Below are positions 46,046-54,750 of a stretch of 64,000 nucleotides of DNA, one piece after another. The notes beneath the pieces are model-generated. The model made no database searches, was not told the DNA's origin, and saw only the letters and a list, made by a program, of their open reading frames with translations. The position numbers and the translations under genes were made by a program. The stretch covers positions 62,001-126,000 of the forward strand of contig CABYIQ010000002.1 of assembly GCA_902518965.1 (NCBI GenBank). The letters are read 5' to 3'. This DNA is from an uncultured SAR116 cluster alpha proteobacterium (GTDB lineage: Bacteria; Pseudomonadota; Alphaproteobacteria; Puniceispirillales; Puniceispirillaceae). Each line of letters begins with the position of its first letter. The first letter of the stretch is position 1.

Positions 46046-47194
46046 TCACTCCGCATAGTTAATTTTTGTGAGATTGCCATATTTATCCTTAATCAATTTG
46101 CCATTTCTATCTGTTAAGAATATTTTCTTATTAGTGAATTGATCACATATCGTTATGAACTCATCAACAGATATATCTAGTGGTTCGAGAATATCCTTGA
46201 GCGATTTGCCCAAATAGGTCCAAGGAAACTTTCCATCATGAATTTTTACTAGTTCAACTGCATCTTCGCGTGAAATTCTTCCTCGTCTCACATGTGAGCA
46301 TGCAATATCTGTTGCCCTCCCAAAACCAAATTTTAAAAACTTAAAATAATCATGAATGCCCGTTTGATGATTATCTAGATTTTCATAATTAACAAGAGAA
46401 CCTTCTATCGGTTTTGCTAGTGTTGAGAAGCCATGGGCTTGCGCAAGCAATGCATTTGAATACCCGTCCCAAGGCAGATAATAACCTAGAAATAGGCCTG
46501 TAACTCCAACTTTGGACAACTCTTCTTTTGTTGGGTAGGTAAAGGGAATCATGTCACGTTTTCTAATCCCGTCTACTCCTATCAAGTCTGAAGTTCTTAA
46601 GCCTACAAAACCAGCGAATTGAAGTAACCATTCCCAGGTCTTGATATCGCTGTCTGAAGCTGATGCAGGTCCACCATATTCATTCTGTGAATTTTCACCC
46701 CATATAATTAATTTGATTCCATATTGAACGGCTACTCTTATAGGAATGGTATTGATCGAAATGTGTTCAGGCCATGATATATCACCTATTTGTTTCAAAC
46801 CTATTCTATTTAATTTTCGCCTAACAATCCTGTTGGTGGTAACTTCAATATAGTCCACGCCTAAGTTCTGAAGGTTTTCAATATTTTTTCGGCCAACTTC
46901 AGATAGGTCACACGTTGTTCCTGTGACACAAAGAGGGTTCATGCCCAACTGTAGCATTCGTATAACTTGATATGTGCTATCTTTACCGCCACTTACTGGT
47001 ATTACACAATCCCAGTTACTGCCGTCTTTACTCCGGTATTTATCCAAAACGTCTGTAAGTTCTTGTTTCCTGACATTCCAGTCTACTTCCTCGCGTTCTT
47101 CATAAAGTCGACATGCATCGCACACCCCGTCATCATTAAACTGAAGATGAGGCTTAGTATGCGGCATTACACATTTCACACAATAATTTAACAT
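46046..47194 (-). CDS. wbpG: N-acetyl sugar amidotransferase WbpG, copy 6
   Basis: 382-aa WbpG proper. Ribbon CVKCVMPHTKPHLQFNDDG...CDAC, PP-loop PVSGGKDSTYQ, TGTTCDLSEVG, LIIWGENSQNEYGGP and KFGFGRATDIACSHVRRGR. In Pseudomonas O-antigens this enzyme with HisH2/HisF2 converts the C3 acetamido of ManNAc(3NAc)A to acetamidino. The wbpABD genes at 9112-11950 could provide such a substrate here. The start is ATG 47194; a TTG at 47209 is also in frame. First gene of the minus-strand operon wbpG-hisH-hisF-43310. Confidence 0.92.
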   Translation of the reverse strand: MLNYCVKCVMPHTKPHLQFNDDGVCDACRLYEEREEVDWNVRKQELTDVLDKYRSKDGSNWDCVIPVSGGKDSTYQVIRMLQLGMNPLCVTGTTCDLSEVGRKNIENLQNLGVDYIEVTTNRIVRRKLNRIGLKQIGDISWPEHISINTIPIRVAVQYGIKLIIWGENSQNEYGGPASASDSDIKTWEWLLQFAGFVGLRTSDLIGVDGIRKRDMIPFTYPTKEELSKVGVTGLFLGYYLPWDGYSNALLAQAHGFSTLAKPIEGSLVNYENLDNHQTGIHDYFKFLKFGFGRATDIACSHVRRGRISREDAVELVKIHDGKFPWTYLGKSLKDILEPLDISVDEFITICDQFTNKKIFLTDRNGKLIKDKYGNLTKINYAE

Positions 47195-47928
47195 ACCTTT
47201 ATCTCTCAATTATTTAATCAGTTTGGTCCTGATAAATTACAATAGACCTCAAAAAAATCTAATGATCAGCATGGAGTATACTTTCTGTCGGAAGGTAAAT
47301 TTTTATCCAAAGTGTCCTCGTGAATACCACTGCAAGGTAACAACAAATATTAAATTTGATTTTGCGAGGTTATTACTAAAGGGCTTAGACCCGCCGACGA
47401 CTTAAAAAATAAACAGAGTAAAAATACTTTTTTCTAAAACGATTGCTTTGTTACACTAACATAGTGCAACAGTAAAGATTTGTTCTTGTTCTATTCAAAG
47501 CTACTTTGGGAATTTTCAAACTAATTCGTATCTTTAGCCTATTAATGTTTGTCAATCTTTTTGTTGCGATGCGGTTACTATAAGCTGGCGACTATACAGC
47601 ACCAAGAGCATATGATGCAGTATTTGTATCTTTTGCCTGTTGGCAGACGAGTGCCTTTACCTTTTGGCCTGGCTGTCTTTTTCATTAAGTTTTCATTCAG
47701 AATTTTTAACACTGTACTTTTCTGCTGGCTCTTTCATAAAAGAGGTAATACAAATGCATCACAAAACGAAAACAAAGAACCAAGTCATTACGCATAACCT
47801 ATCATGCTAACTTATGACTGGGTTCAAGTTGTCGTGGTAATATTGCAATTCAGAGATTTACAAAACTGAAATGGTCTTTGTCTGCTTAACTCGGATCGGC
47901 ACTTTGCACGACACCAGGTTTAATAATA
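47195..47928 (+). other. 730-bp AT-rich gap without a recognised gene
   Basis: Two open frames (47223-47405 and 47549-47797) lack recognisable motifs and ribosome binding sites. The second has a hydrophobic run but no homology I can name. The gap separates the minus-strand wbpG operon from the plus-strand wzx-wzy genes and must carry the promoters of both. Confidence 0.5.
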
Positions 47929-49398
47929 ATGTTTAGTAAATTTAGTATAAAATTTTTCGACTTTCGATTGGCAAGCGGTCTGCTTTTAAAAAATTGTGGG
48001 GCGTATTTCATTTTAGGAATCGGTACTCCATTACTTACACGCGCATACGATCCAAGCCAATTTGGGACACTTTCGTTGTTAATTTTTTTTGGTTCCCTTG
48101 TTTCGTTGTTCTCAACTCTCAGGCTTGAAATCGCTATCCCAATAACCAAGTCGTTTTTTGACCTTATTTATTTGGTTTTTTTTACGATAATTTCGACCCT
48201 AGCTATTACTGTGATAGCTGTCGTTTTAGCTATTACTGTTTATATGGTAAAAACTACAACTCTTCCAAACCAATATTTCGGTAATTGGTTTTTTGGCGTG
48301 CCACTTATGGGACTCTTTCTAGCTAGTGTCTCGATCGTAAATATGACCCTCTTGAGAGTCAAAAAATATGGCATCCTAGGGTCACTTCCCCTTGTGCAAA
48401 ATTTAGCATTTATTTTCTGCGCAATTTTACTTATTCCATTCGACTCAGAAGTTAATGGCTTGGTCATTGCGAAATTGTTTGGTGTCGGAATGGGTTTATG
48501 TGTTGGTCTTCTTACTATAACAAATAAGCGTACGATAAGGTTGATTCTTTGGTGTTTTAACAGGGTTAGTCTGTTCAATTTTAGATATGTTTGTAATCAA
48601 TATATTGATTTCATCAAATTCAATTTTCCACTCAGTTTGTTCGGAGTGATTTCAAGAGATGTGATAATACTACTAGCCGCTGCTATGCAGGGTGTTGAGT
48701 ATGCTGGCTTTTACTCTTTGGCCAGAGTAGTTCAAGAGATCCCCCTTAGTTTATTGTCTGGTTCTCTCGGCGTTGTTTTTTTCGGTGAAGCGGCAAAAGG
48801 GTATGTCAACAGACAAGTTCCAAATGGCATAAGGGAGCAAATTCAGCGGATTTTTAGTTTATTTTTGTATGTTGCATTTCCCATTTATCTTTTTTGCACT
48901 ATCTGGGCAGTCGAAATATTTAGCTTTTTATTCGGTGATCAATGGTCTGAATCTGGCAAGTTTTTTTTGATTTTATTGCCGCTCGGTCTTATTTCGTTGC
49001 TTAGTTCTTGGCAGGTGAGAATCTTTGAGGTAACAGGTAAACAAAAATCATTATTTAGAGTCCAAATAGGACTGGAGTGTTTTGGTTCTATTGTCGCCGT
49101 TCTTATGTATCAGCAGAATCAAGAGTTTGATTTAATTATCGCTGTAGCCGTGCTATTTTTCACTTGTGTTCCTATTTACGTCTCGATGGAGACCTTGAAG
49201 GCAATAGGCATTGCCAAAATTAGAGCACATTTATTAGGTGCTTCAATGTTGTTGTTCTGCATCGGTAATTCATTCATATTAATGGGCAGTATGATTGTTA
49301 ACGCAGCTCACATTTACCCGATTTGGTTAATATCTTGGGGCATTTTGTTCGGTTTAGCTGGATGGTTTTGCTTAAATAAAACAAGTCCAGCCACTTAA
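47929..49398 (+). CDS. Wzx-type oligosaccharide flippase
   Basis: 489-aa polytopic membrane protein with about 12-14 hydrophobic segments, of the MVF/Wzx polysaccharide exporter superfamily. The opening LASGLLLKNCGAYFILGIGTPLL followed by RAYDPSQFGTLSLLIFFGSL is typical of Wzx. It would flip undecaprenyl-linked repeat units to the periplasm for Wzy. ATG start. It is 12 bases before the Wzy-like gene. Its presence besides two ABC flippases implies more than one glycan export route. Confidence 0.87.
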   Translation: MFSKFSIKFFDFRLASGLLLKNCGAYFILGIGTPLLTRAYDPSQFGTLSLLIFFGSLVSLFSTLRLEIAIPITKSFFDLIYLVFFTIISTLAITVIAVVLAITVYMVKTTTLPNQYFGNWFFGVPLMGLFLASVSIVNMTLLRVKKYGILGSLPLVQNLAFIFCAILLIPFDSEVNGLVIAKLFGVGMGLCVGLLTITNKRTIRLILWCFNRVSLFNFRYVCNQYIDFIKFNFPLSLFGVISRDVIILLAAAMQGVEYAGFYSLARVVQEIPLSLLSGSLGVVFFGEAAKGYVNRQVPNGIREQIQRIFSLFLYVAFPIYLFCTIWAVEIFSFLFGDQWSESGKFFLILLPLGLISLLSSWQVRIFEVTGKQKSLFRVQIGLECFGSIVAVLMYQQNQEFDLIIAVAVLFFTCVPIYVSMETLKAIGIAKIRAHLLGASMLLFCIGNSFILMGSMIVNAAHIYPIWLISWGILFGLAGWFCLNKTSPAT

Positions 49399-49410
49399 CA
49401 GGCAGCCTTC

Positions 49411-50715
49411 GTGATAGAGATAAAAAGAAAAATTAAAGAAAAAATTGGTGTTTGGTTGTGCTGTATCTTGATGATCACGCCAATTGCAATCCAGACATTT
49501 CCACCAAACCCTTTTAAATTTCATTCCTGGATTGCTGGAGCTCTTCTCTTACTTTACGTATTTTGGATAAAGGACTTATTGAAGGGACTTCGGTCATTAC
49601 ATTACACTTCAATTTTAATAGCAATTTATCTCCTAATAAATTTTTATGGTCTTATTATTACCGAGGGCAAGTTGCCAGCACTTGTCCAGAAGGAACTTGT
49701 GTGGGGTGGAATATTATTTTTTAGCAGTTACGCTGTGTTGATGATGTTTCGAACAAGCGATTTTTGCAGTCGATTTGATCGAGTGTCGAATATTATATTT
49801 CAGGTATTTGCAGCTGTGGTTGCCGCGCTTTCGATATTGAAGTTTTCTATGTGGTCGCAAGATATTGCACTTCAATGGATTATAAGTTCGGATTCTAGTT
49901 ACCCAATTGGGTCAGCTTTGGTTGGTGACATAAATTTTTTCAGTCTTACAATTTTCATCCTTTCAATGACTACTTTTAGTGTTTGGCGTACATCCAAATC
50001 TTTAGTGGCTATGTTATTATTGGGCTGTTTGCTCTTTTGCCTGGTCTTTGTCGGGTTTACGGCGGGCTCAAGACGGTTTTTATTAGTCGGCTGCACATTT
50101 CTGCCAATTGTCTTGTTCCTAAATTATGTAAGAGGACAGATTTCCTTCAAAGAACTAAAAATATTGTTTATTGGTTGTATGTTGGGCCTTGCAATTGTTC
50201 TTTTTTTTATATATGTAGTTGATTTTTCGATATTTTTTACATCTGGAAAAATCATTAATGACTATAGCTTCGGATCTACCTATCGAACTTTAATGTTAGA
50301 TAGCCGTGCCTACGGCTTTGATTCTCGTTTGATCCGCTTGAGCTTTGGCGGATCTATGATTGACATTAAGACACTAGTTATGGGGTCTGGATTTGATTAC
50401 GTCACGGCGTTCGGCTGCGAGTTTTTGGAATGTTTATCAGGTGATTATCCGCATTTGCCCGTTCTATCAGGGTTGTTGTCCAGTGGCATTTTGGGTGGGA
50501 TTACATGTATTTTACTCTTTGCTAATGCATTATATGTCGGTTTAAAGTTGATGTTCCAGTCTAAAAACCAAATAGAATGGGGTGCTTCTGTTGTCGCGAC
50601 GGCTCTCTTCACAAGCATATCTGGAAACACGCTTTTTTCTATGCCAGTCTTTTTTGTTGTCTTGATCTATGGGCTGTGTGCCTGCTTGAAAAGTGATTGG
50701 GTAGAGCGTAAATGA
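49411..50715 (+). CDS. O-antigen polymerase/ligase-like membrane protein (Wzy-like)
   Basis: 434-aa protein with about 10-12 predicted membrane segments and one larger periplasmic loop around 280-340, containing STYRTLMLDSRAYGFDSRLI and MGSGFDYVT. This layout and the late HLPVLSGLLSSGILGG are those of Wzy polymerases and O-antigen ligases, which share little sequence. It follows wzx by 12 bases, with AGGCAG upstream of its GTG start. It overlaps by 4 bases (ATGA) with the broken sugar-transferase fragment. Confidence 0.8.
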   Translation: MIEIKRKIKEKIGVWLCCILMITPIAIQTFPPNPFKFHSWIAGALLLLYVFWIKDLLKGLRSLHYTSILIAIYLLINFYGLIITEGKLPALVQKELVWGGILFFSSYAVLMMFRTSDFCSRFDRVSNIIFQVFAAVVAALSILKFSMWSQDIALQWIISSDSSYPIGSALVGDINFFSLTIFILSMTTFSVWRTSKSLVAMLLLGCLLFCLVFVGFTAGSRRFLLVGCTFLPIVLFLNYVRGQISFKELKILFIGCMLGLAIVLFFIYVVDFSIFFTSGKIINDYSFGSTYRTLMLDSRAYGFDSRLIRLSFGGSMIDIKTLVMGSGFDYVTAFGCEFLECLSGDYPHLPVLSGLLSSGILGGITCILLFANALYVGLKLMFQSKNQIEWGASVVATALFTSISGNTLFSMPVFFVVLIYGLCACLKSDWVERK

Positions 50716-50861
50716 CAAAAAAATTTGCTAAAAGGCTTTTTGACCTTTTCAGTTGGTTTTTTACAGTTTTGTCCCCGCTAATCTTGTTGCTAGTGGAAAC
50801 CCTCAGGTTGACAATGGTCGGCCCAGTGTTTTCTATTCAAGAACGTGACCTTCCCTTTTAA
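50712..50861 (+). pseudogene. Truncated initiating sugar-phosphate transferase fragment
   Basis: A 49-codon frame begins with ATGA overlap to the Wzy-like stop. It reads AKRLFDLFSWFFTVLSPLIL then GPVFSIQERDLPF, stop. It matches the N-terminus of the intact PglC-like protein at 51051 (YKRIFDFTLA..., GRPILFSQRR), including the membrane segment and the basic pre-motif. The conserved catalytic part after the Arg-rich motif is missing. It appears to be the remains of an earlier pglC displaced by the present copy; the next 190 bases hold no other recognised gene. Confidence 0.7.
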
Positions 50862-51050
50862 TTTAGTAACAGGAATTCTGTTAAAACTCTCTTTAGGAGG
50901 CAAGTGAATGGGGAGCAATAATTCTCACAACACTATGTTCTCGTTTGTTTTATGGAAATTCATGCTTTGCAATTCCAGTATTTTTTATATCTCAAATGAT
51001 GAGACAAATTGTCTGGACCATATAACGAAATTCAAAAACCGTGTCCCGTA

Positions 51051-51656
51051 ATGAATTATAAATTATATAAAAGAATTTTTGACTTCACATTGGCCCTGTT
51101 AATCTTAGCTTTGTTCAGTTGGCTATTATTCGCAATCAGCATACTTGTATGGCTTCAACTCGGAAGGCCAATTCTTTTTAGCCAAAGGCGACCCGGGCAG
51201 GGTGGAAAAATATTCAATTTATATAAGTTTCGAACAATGACGGAAGCAAGTGATCTAAGTGGTAAAAATTTGCCCGATGAGTCAAGGTTGACAAGTTTTG
51301 GGCAATGGCTCCGTTCTACAAGCTTAGATGAATTACCAGAACTCTGGAATGTCATTCGGGGCGAAATGAGTTTGGTTGGCCCGAGGCCTCTTCTCGAGGA
51401 ATATCTTCACATTTACTCGAAAGAACAATTTAAACGACACTCGGTTTTGCCTGGCATCACTGGCTGGGCACAAATTAATGGAAGGAATGAAATTTCTTGG
51501 GAACAAAAGTTTGAGTTAGACTTATGGTACGTTAAACATGCGTCTCTACTTTTAGATTTAAGAATTACACTCATGACTGTGGTCCTAGTAATCAAGAAAA
51601 AGGGGATAAATAGCCCACACCATTCGACTGCTAAGAAATTTACTGGAGATGAATGA
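51051..51656 (+). CDS. Initiating sugar-1-phosphate transferase, PglC-like
   Basis: Small monotopic phosphoglycosyl transferase: transfers a UDP-sugar phosphate to undecaprenyl phosphate. One membrane-inserted N-terminal helix (FTLALLILALFSWLLFAISI), then GRPILFSQRRPGQGGKIF, YKFRTMTEAS, the catalytic Asp-Glu in TSLDELPELWNVIRGEMSLVGPRP and GITGWAQINGRNEI. About 201 aa from ATG 51051. An in-frame TTG at 51009 lies without homology before it. Neighbours resembling PglD and PglE suggest the donor is a bacillosamine-type UDP-sugar. Confidence 0.9.
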   Translation: MNYKLYKRIFDFTLALLILALFSWLLFAISILVWLQLGRPILFSQRRPGQGGKIFNLYKFRTMTEASDLSGKNLPDESRLTSFGQWLRSTSLDELPELWNVIRGEMSLVGPRPLLEEYLHIYSKEQFKRHSVLPGITGWAQINGRNEISWEQKFELDLWYVKHASLLLDLRITLMTVVLVIKKKGINSPHHSTAKKFTGDE

Positions 51657-51657
51657 G

Positions 51658-52260
51658 TTGAAAAGTTTAGCTATAATTGGGGCGGGAGGGCATAGCAAAG
51701 TTGTTGCTGAAGCCGCCATGTTGAGTGGATGGGAATCCGTCTCTTTTTTTGACGATAAAAAAGATGGTGAAACTCAGATTACTGGGAACTTAGATAAATT
51801 TTTCCAATTGAAAAATAAATTTAGCGGTGCTCACATAGCTATTGGCGATAACCATGTTAGAAAAAAACTCTTTGAGGCGCTTTCTGCAGACGGCGTTACT
51901 ATCAAAAGCATAATTCATCCGACTGCTATAGTGAGTAAAAATGTTTTAATCGCTGGCGGCACTATGATTTCTGCAGGAGCAATCATTAACTCAGGGGTAA
52001 ATATAGGAAAAGGTGTAATCATCAACACGGGTTCAATTATTGAACATGATTGTGTGATTAAAGACTTCTGTCATATAAGTCCAGGATGCTCACTCGGGGG
52101 AAAAACAGTGATATATGAATTGAGCTGGATTGGAATTGGCTCATCAGTCAAACATGACATTACTATAGGAAAACGAGTTACTATAGGTGCAGGTTCAGTT
52201 GTGATAAACGATATTCCATCTGAGTGCACGGCTTATGGCGTGCCTTGCGAAATAGCATAA
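51658..52260 (+). CDS. Sugar O/N-acyltransferase, PglD-like
   Basis: About 200-aa two-domain enzyme: N-terminal nucleotide-fold AIIGAGGHSKVVAEAA binding the UDP-amino sugar, then left-handed beta-helix hexapeptide repeats (GGTMISAGAIIN, GVNIGKGVIINTG, CVIKDFCHISPG) and the typical ending AGSVVINDIPSECTAYGVP. It would acetylate the 4-amino group made by a PglE-type aminotransferase. The TTG at 51658 has GGAG nine bases upstream and gives the PglD opening. The ATG at 51649 is alternative but overlaps the site. Confidence 0.87.
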   Translation: MKSLAIIGAGGHSKVVAEAAMLSGWESVSFFDDKKDGETQITGNLDKFFQLKNKFSGAHIAIGDNHVRKKLFEALSADGVTIKSIIHPTAIVSKNVLIAGGTMISAGAIINSGVNIGKGVIINTGSIIEHDCVIKDFCHISPGCSLGGKTVIYELSWIGIGSSVKHDITIGKRVTIGAGSVVINDIPSECTAYGVPCEIA

Positions 52261-52268
52261 AATAAATC

Positions 52269-53486
52269 TTGAAAGTAGCATTCATGGGAAAGACAGGATT
52301 TTCACCTTGGCCTAATTTTACAGAAGAAGAAGCCAAAGCAGTTTCGGAAGTTTTACTCTCGAATAGAGTGAACTATTGGACAGGGGAACACGTTGCTCTT
52401 TTCGAACGTGAATATGCTGAATTTATAGGAGTGAAATATGCTGTAGCATTGGCAAATGGCACCGTTGCTTTAGAGGCAGCTTTGAAGGCTTTAGCTGTTA
52501 AAGAGCGGGACGAAGTTATCGTTACCTCTAGATCCTTTTTTGCATCTGCATCAGCCATCAAGGCTGTTGGGGCTACACCAGTATTTGCAGATGTTGATTT
52601 AAATACACAAAATATTGATGTTGATTGCCTTGATGGTCTTCTTTCAAAAAACACTGCTGCAATCATTTGTGTCCACCTTGCGGGATGGCCATGTGACATG
52701 GACGAAATAATGCAATTTGCTGAAACAAACAAGTTGTCCGTGATCGAAGATTGTGCACAAGCACATGGAGCTGAATATAAGGGCAAAAAGGTTGGATCCA
52801 TTGGAGATGTAGGTTGCTGGTCTTTTTGCCAAGATAAAATCATCTCCACCGGTGGGGAAGGCGGGATGATTACCACTAATAATGCTGATATCTGGGAAAA
52901 AATTTGGTCCTACAAGGATCATGGAAAGGATTATGAATTAACTCTTAATTCAATGAGTGGTGGGGTTGACTTCAAATGGGTTCATAATTCCTTTGGAACA
53001 AACCTTAGAATGACAGAAATGCAAGCCGTTATAGGGAGAATTCAAACTCAAAAACTTCCCAAATGGAGCGATAAGCGGCGGGCGAACATAGCCAAAATTT
53101 ACAATGCCGCGGAAAAGCTTCCAGACATTCGAATTCCAAAATTGAGTTGTAAATCCTGTCGAGCCAAAGCCAGACAAAAAATGGCATGTAACTGCTTAAA
53201 TGCTGCCTATAAATGCTACCTCTTTGTTGATGGGAGCAGAGAACAAAGGGACGCGCTCATTTCAGAGATTAATAAGCAAGGAGTTCCATGTTTTAGCGGT
53301 TCTTGTCCAGAAATTTATTTAGAAAAAGCTTTCCAGAATACTGCAACGGAAACAATAGAGCGTTTTGAAAATGCCAAAAAACTTGGTGAGACCTCAATTA
53401 TGTTTCTTTGTCACCCTACCTTAACTGAAGAAGAAACTTCTTACATCTGTAAAACCTTTAAAGACGCATATGACACAATATTTTGA
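52269..53486 (+). CDS. DegT/DnrJ/EryC1 aminotransferase with cysteine-rich insert (PglE-like)
   Basis: 405-aa PLP enzyme of the sugar aminotransferase family: VIEDCAQAHGAEYKGKKVG, SFCQDKIISTGGEGG with internal aldimine Lys190, and NLRMTEMQAVIG. It sits after pglC/pglD-like genes, so it probably aminates a UDP-4-keto sugar made by the 6971 dehydratase. It could instead be the missing WbpE-type enzyme. A short insert has five cysteines at 294, 297, 307, 309 and 316 (SCKSC...CNC...C), which could bind metal and is not a family feature. The TTG at 52269 or ATG 52284 is the start. Confidence 0.87.
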   Translation: MKVAFMGKTGFSPWPNFTEEEAKAVSEVLLSNRVNYWTGEHVALFEREYAEFIGVKYAVALANGTVALEAALKALAVKERDEVIVTSRSFFASASAIKAVGATPVFADVDLNTQNIDVDCLDGLLSKNTAAIICVHLAGWPCDMDEIMQFAETNKLSVIEDCAQAHGAEYKGKKVGSIGDVGCWSFCQDKIISTGGEGGMITTNNADIWEKIWSYKDHGKDYELTLNSMSGGVDFKWVHNSFGTNLRMTEMQAVIGRIQTQKLPKWSDKRRANIAKIYNAAEKLPDIRIPKLSCKSCRAKARQKMACNCLNAAYKCYLFVDGSREQRDALISEINKQGVPCFSGSCPEIYLEKAFQNTATETIERFENAKKLGETSIMFLCHPTLTEEETSYICKTFKDAYDTIF

Positions 53487-53504
53487 AAACGATACTGAAC
53501 ACAT

Positions 53505-54515
53505 TCATAAACTACCGTGATAATTAACAGACCAATCAATAAACTTTCTAATCCCATGGTCAATGTTAGTTCTAGATTTAAATTTAAAGTTTTCACAGAA
53601 GTCCTCCATGCACGCGGACGTCACCTCTACATCACCTGGCTGGAGAGGCAAAAATTCTAAGTTTGCTTTTTTGCCAATATATTTTTCAAGAGTATTTATA
53701 AATACCATCAAATCTACAGGATTTCCGTTTCCAACATTATAGATACGCCATGGAGCCTTGCTTTTGCTTGGACAAGGGTATGATTTCAAGAAATTTTCAG
53801 ATGATTGAGGCGGCTCATCTATCACTTTCAGAACTCCATCAACTATGTCATCAATGTAAGTAAAGTCTCGCTTGTGTTTTCCATAGTTATATACCTGTAT
53901 TGGGCTACCTTGCATTATGCCCTTTGCGAATTTTACTGGCGCCATATCCGGTCTGCCCCAAGGCCCATAAACCGTAAAAAAACGTAGCCCTGTGCATGGT
54001 AAACTGTACAAGTGACTGTAAGAGTGTGCCATTAATTCATTAGATTTTTTGCTCGCGGCATATATTGACAAGGGATGATCCACATTGTCATTTTCTGAAA
54101 AGGGCATCGTAATATTGGCCCCATAAACACTTGAGGAACTAGCATAAACCAGATGCTCAATCTTATTATGACGACAAGCCTCTAATATATTCATGAATCC
54201 AATAATATTGCTTTGGATATAAGCGTGAGGGTTCTCAATCGAATAACGCACTCCAACCTGTGCAGCTAAATTTACGACCTTTTGTGGTTTATATTTTGAA
54301 AAAACTCGTCCCAAATCTGTGGCTTCTGCAATATCCATTCTGATATGGGTATATTTAGTATGGTCAATATGACGAGCTAAACGATTTTCTTTTAAATCTG
54401 GATCATAATAATCGTTGTGATTATCTATACCAATAACCGTCTCACCCCTTTGGAGAAGCTTGATCGACAGTTCTGAGCCAATAAAGCCAGCGGCTCCAGT
54501 AACAAGAATGCTCAT
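53505..54515 (-). CDS. NAD-dependent epimerase, UDP-glucuronate 4-epimerase-like
   Basis: 336-aa SDR epimerase with TGAAGFIGSELSIKLL, GIDNHNDYYDPDLKE (the UDP-GlcA 4-epimerase-type N-terminus), AAQVGVRYSIENPHAYIQSN, YASSSSVYGAN, Tyr-x3-Lys in YAASKKS and RFFTVYGPWGRPDMA. It would make UDP-GalA from UDP-GlcA; a HexNAcA substrate cannot be excluded. Convergent with the aminotransferase, 18 bases apart. Last gene of the glycan island. Upstream about 230 bases lead to the TauD-like gene. Confidence 0.85.
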   Translation of the reverse strand: MSILVTGAAGFIGSELSIKLLQRGETVIGIDNHNDYYDPDLKENRLARHIDHTKYTHIRMDIAEATDLGRVFSKYKPQKVVNLAAQVGVRYSIENPHAYIQSNIIGFMNILEACRHNKIEHLVYASSSSVYGANITMPFSENDNVDHPLSIYAASKKSNELMAHSYSHLYSLPCTGLRFFTVYGPWGRPDMAPVKFAKGIMQGSPIQVYNYGKHKRDFTYIDDIVDGVLKVIDEPPQSSENFLKSYPCPSKSKAPWRIYNVGNGNPVDLMVFINTLEKYIGKKANLEFLPLQPGDVEVTSACMEDFCENFKFKSRTNIDHGIRKFIDWSVNYHGSL

Positions 54516-54750
54516 TTAACTTTTGCCCGAATGATATGAAAACTTCTGACATAATCCATCGGACGCTCCTGCTCTAGCAACTCCCTCAAACTAGTCAGCT
54601 TTCTTTATATTTCTGAATAAATTGAACCCCCGTAGAAGTCAAACGCTCCTTTGGCAACTTGAATTAAATTTCAAAACTTGCAAATTCTGTTACAGGCGAA
54701 GATTATAATGCTTGCACATATTCATTTTCCTATGTAGGTCCAGTTTTACG

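Noticed and set aside
47549-47797. 82-codon frame with a hydrophobic stretch before wzx
   Set aside because: Lacks a ribosome binding site and any family pattern; could be a relic but I cannot align it to anything.
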